Part shown: positions 61,640 through 64,000 of the stretch, piece after piece
Layout of the letters: each line of letters begins with the position of its first letter
Position numbering within the stretch: the first letter of the stretch is position 1
Assembly: GCF_002257565.1 (NCBI RefSeq)
Contig: NZ_CP022736.1
Location: forward strand, 2,480,001-2,544,000
DNA: 64,000 nucleotides
Direction of reading: 5' to 3'
DNA from: Herbaspirillum sp. meg3
Lineage (GTDB): Bacteria > Pseudomonadota > Gammaproteobacteria > Burkholderiales > Burkholderiaceae_D
Notes under the pieces: model-generated
What the model was told of the DNA's origin: nothing
What the model saw: only the letters and a program-made list of their open reading frames with translations
The model's database searches: none
Position numbers and translations under genes: made by a program

Positions 61640-63289
61640 TCAGGATCTTGCGATCCTCGCAATTTGGCTGGTTCGCGGGTGTACAACAGCAAGCGGTACA
61701 GACCTCGCAGGGCTTTGATTGGCCAGTTTAAAAATACTGACCGCCTGCGACAGTTTGACTGCCTGCTCTTCCAAGCTGGCAGCAGCAGCTGCTGCTTCCT
61801 CAACCAATGCTGCGTTTTGCTGAGTGACTTCATCCATCAGGGTGACGGCTTCGTTGACTTGTTGAATGCCATTGCTTTGTTCACCGGAAGCAGCCGAAAT
61901 TTCTCCGATAATGCTGGTGACACGCTGTACGGAGGAGACGACGCCTTCCATCGTTGTTCCAGCCTGTGCTACCAGCGTTACACCGGCATCGACTTTTTGA
62001 ACCGAAACGTTGATCAGGGTTTTGATCTCTTTGGCGGCAGCAGCCGATCGATGAGCCAGACTGCGCACTTCGGTGGCGACGACGGCAAATCCGCGGCCTT
62101 GCTCACCGGCGCGCGCCGCCTCGACAGCTGCGTTAAGAGCAAGGATGTTGGTCTGGAATGCGATGCTGTCAATGATTCCGATGATGTCGACAATGCGTTT
62201 TGCGGAGTCGCTGATTTCGCCCATGGTCGTAGTGACCTTATGCACCACTTCACCGCCGGCAATCGCGACTTCGGATGCCGTCGATGCGGACTTGTTGGCT
62301 TGCATGGCGTTTTCAGCATTCTGCCGCACTGTGGCAGCCAATTCCTCCATGCTGGCAGCCGTCTCTTCAAGACTGGATGCTTGTGCTTCCGTGCGACCGG
62401 ACAAGTCCATGTTGCCCTTGGCGATTTCTTTCGTCGAGACCTGAATCGAATCTACGTTTGCGCGGACATCGCCGATGATGGCAACCAGGTTGACCGTCAT
62501 TTGTTGCAGAGCGCGCAGTAACTGACCGGTATCGTCTTTGCGAGAAGAAGCGAATTTACTGGACAGATCGCCGCCGGCAATCGACCGGGCTACGTCTGTT
62601 GCCAGCTTCAGCGGCTGTGAAATCGACGTCAGCAGAGAATGCCAGAAGTACAGAATCACGACTGCGCCGCCCAGTGTTGCACCACCAATCCAGTAAGCAC
62701 CGGTGTTGCCTTGCATTCCTGTGCGCAAATTGGCGCCGCCCAGTCCAAGGAGAAGCACGATCATGAAGCTCATGATGAGGCCGATGCGCAATGTCAGAGA
62801 GATGTCCCGCAAGTTCCGGACGCGTGCAAGTACGCCGGTGCTGACAACCTCGCCCTGACGGATGGCGTAACCCTTGGCCTTGCCGTCCTTGAACATCCGG
62901 TAAGCCTTGCCTGCCTCCGCAACCTGTTGAGAGGAGGGCTTGGTGCGCACCGACATGTACCCGACGGGTTTTCCGTTCTCGCGGATGGGGGTGACATTGG
63001 CCAGGACCCAGTAGTAATCGCCATTTTTACAGCGATTTTTGACCAGGCCAGTCCATGGGACGCCCAATTTAAGGGTCGCCCACATGTCGGCAAACGCCTC
63101 AACGGGCATGTCCGGATGCCGCACGATATTTTGTGGGGCACCGATCAGTTCGGCCTCGGTAAAGCCGCTTACTTCCAGGAAGTAAGGGTTGACGTACTGG
63201 ATATTTCCTTGCAAGTCGGTTTTGGAAACAATCGACTCACCGTCTTTAAAGGGATGTTCGTTGTTGGTGACGGGCAGATTGGTACGCAT
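61640..63289 (-). CDS. Aer-like PAS chemoreceptor (aerotaxis)
   Basis: A 549-aa receptor. The PAS domain (residues ~10-120) has SKTDLQGNIQYVNPYFLEVSGFTEAELIGAPQNIVRHPDMP and WTGLVKNRCKNGDYYWV, typical of FAD-binding Aer. Two adjacent hydrophobic segments (~165-215) anchor it without a periplasmic domain. HAMP follows, then the MCP domain with DSIAFQTNILALNAAVEAARAGEQGRGFAVVATEVRSLA. It reports redox or oxygen state to the flagellar pathway. ATG 63289 follows GGGAG. It lies downstream of cheV on the same strand. Confidence 0.93.
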   Translation of the reverse strand: MRTNLPVTNNEHPFKDGESIVSKTDLQGNIQYVNPYFLEVSGFTEAELIGAPQNIVRHPDMPVEAFADMWATLKLGVPWTGLVKNRCKNGDYYWVLANVTPIRENGKPVGYMSVRTKPSSQQVAEAGKAYRMFKDGKAKGYAIRQGEVVSTGVLARVRNLRDISLTLRIGLIMSFMIVLLLGLGGANLRTGMQGNTGAYWIGGATLGGAVVILYFWHSLLTSISQPLKLATDVARSIAGGDLSSKFASSRKDDTGQLLRALQQMTVNLVAIIGDVRANVDSIQVSTKEIAKGNMDLSGRTEAQASSLEETAASMEELAATVRQNAENAMQANKSASTASEVAIAGGEVVHKVTTTMGEISDSAKRIVDIIGIIDSIAFQTNILALNAAVEAARAGEQGRGFAVVATEVRSLAHRSAAAAKEIKTLINVSVQKVDAGVTLVAQAGTTMEGVVSSVQRVTSIIGEISAASGEQSNGIQQVNEAVTLMDEVTQQNAALVEEAAAAAASLEEQAVKLSQAVSIFKLANQSPARSVPLAVVHPRTSQIARIARS

Positions 63290-63371
63290 TCAGTACTCCC
63301 TGTTCAAGTGGTGTTCGGATGGGGACTCGCTTTTGGTGATGTTTGTCTCGTTTGTGATTCAGCCGATGACG

Positions 63372-64000
63372 TCAGGCCGGAACAGCGTGCAAGTTGGTTG
63401 CAGGTACGGCGGCGGATTTTTGCAGGGCGGTTTTAATGGTCGCTGCCAGTTCCTCGACTGCAAACTTGGCAACATAGCCGTCCGCTCCGACGCTGCGTAC
63501 GTGATCTTCATTTGCAGATCCGGACAGGGAAGAGTGGATGACGACCGGGATGCTTTTCAAGCGAGGATCGGCTTTCACGTTTCTGGTAAGCGTAAAGCCG
63601 TCCATCTCCGGCATTTCCAGATCGGTAAGAATCAAGGCAACCCGGTCGCCGATTGGCGTACCGGCCTGTTTTGATTCTGCGGCGATGGATTGCAGCTTTT
63701 CCCAGGCTTCCTTGCCGGTCTTTGTCATGATGTACGGCAGACCGAGTGTTTCCAGTCCGTGCTCAATGAGCGAGCGTGCCACTTTGGAGTCGTCTGCTGC
63801 AAGCACAACCGCCCCAGGCTTGATCATGGACTGCAGTGAGGTGACCTGCGTTTCGTTGAGTGCCTTTTGAATCGGCGATGTCATATGCAGAATCTGCTCC
63901 ACGTCCAGCACTTGCACCAGATGTCCGCCTTCGCCTTCAGAGTCCAGGCGTGCGATGCTGGTGACGATGTCGCCACCGGCGCGGGATTCCGCAGACAGTA
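63372..64000 (-). CDS. cheV: CheV-type coupling protein, 3' part
   Basis: The gene runs off the right edge; its 5' end is outside the window. The visible ~209 residues contain the end of a CheW-like domain (SIARLDSEGEGGHLVQVLDVEQILH) and a full receiver: AADDSKVARS, phospho-acceptor in LILTDLEMPEMDG and the conserved Lys in YVAKF. CheV couples receptors to CheA and dampens signalling when phosphorylated. The adjacent Aer-like receptor fits this role. Confidence 0.92.
   Translation of the reverse strand, partial: LSAESRAGGDIVTSIARLDSEGEGGHLVQVLDVEQILHMTSPIQKALNETQVTSLQSMIKPGAVVLAADDSKVARSLIEHGLETLGLPYIMTKTGKEAWEKLQSIAAESKQAGTPIGDRVALILTDLEMPEMDGFTLTRNVKADPRLKSIPVVIHSSLSGSANEDHVRSVGADGYVAKFAVEELAATIKTALQKSAAVPATNLHAVPA

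Noticed and set aside
1..64000. Insertion sequences, prophage, CRISPR arrays, tRNA or rRNA genes
   Set aside because: No transposase, integrase, phage structural gene, regular repeat-spacer array or tRNA/rRNA-like sequence was seen in either strand.

Overview
The window looks like chromosome from a betaproteobacterium of the Burkholderiales, most likely Oxalobacteraceae (Herbaspirillum/Collimonas-like). This rests on recalled protein family resemblance, high-GC coding, a cyo-type quinol oxidase with RegBA, a phasin and an Fnr-linked universal-stress-protein cluster. No database was searched. I saw no tRNA, rRNA, CRISPR array, insertion sequence or prophage, and coding is dense and uninterrupted.

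Layout. (1) 1-4385: end of a cytochrome bo3 quinol oxidase operon (cyoB tail, cyoC, cyoD), a SURF1-type assembly factor, then a RegB/RegA redox two-component pair. (2) 4466-10145: signalling block with a KaiC-like double ATPase overlapping a hybrid histidine kinase, a stand-alone receiver and an RsbRD-type kinase. (3) 10194-11317: two very small proteins and a dodecin. (4) 11654-31805: a tightly packed eight-gene alpha-glucan/trehalose operon: glgA, glgE (fused to a degenerate amylase-like domain), treS-maltokinase fusion, glgB, glgX, treZ, malQ, treY. It encodes trehalose to maltose to maltose-1-phosphate to branched glucan, and glucan back to trehalose. (5) 31937-35774: small stress-type proteins (glycine-zipper protein, DUF4142 protein, GFA protein, hypotheticals, tandem PCC protein). 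(6) 36197-40442: a CheA-like membrane kinase without a CheW domain, a membrane MCP stub, a CheX-like phosphatase and a CheY-like receiver. (7) 40658-42884: eutBC. (8) 43242-51985: assorted membrane proteins, a chemoreceptor, a MerR regulator divergent from an EAL phosphodiesterase, a PAS-GGDEF-EAL protein and a K+ channel. (9) 52026-59703: a low-oxygen stress cluster (five universal stress proteins, variant hemerythrin, phasin, BON protein, Zn alcohol dehydrogenase, Fnr) with several FNR-like boxes. (10) 59998-64000: diguanylate cyclase, Aer-like receptor and the 3' part of cheV.

The most notable regulatory finding is a two-block motif, NTCYTACR-N15-[GC][GT]CY[GT]AT, with identical spacing at seven intergenic sites. 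Each site points at a downstream gene: the 65-aa protein, dodecin, the glgA operon, the glycine-zipper protein, the 91-aa protein, the 47-aa ORF/GFA pair and the DUF4142 protein. It looks like the promoter class of one alternative sigma factor or activator that ties carbon storage to a set of small stress proteins. Other notable items are the CheW-less chemosensory-like module, a MerR/EAL pair with 11-bp-spaced operator repeats, and a hemerythrin with an iron-ligand histidine replaced by aspartate.
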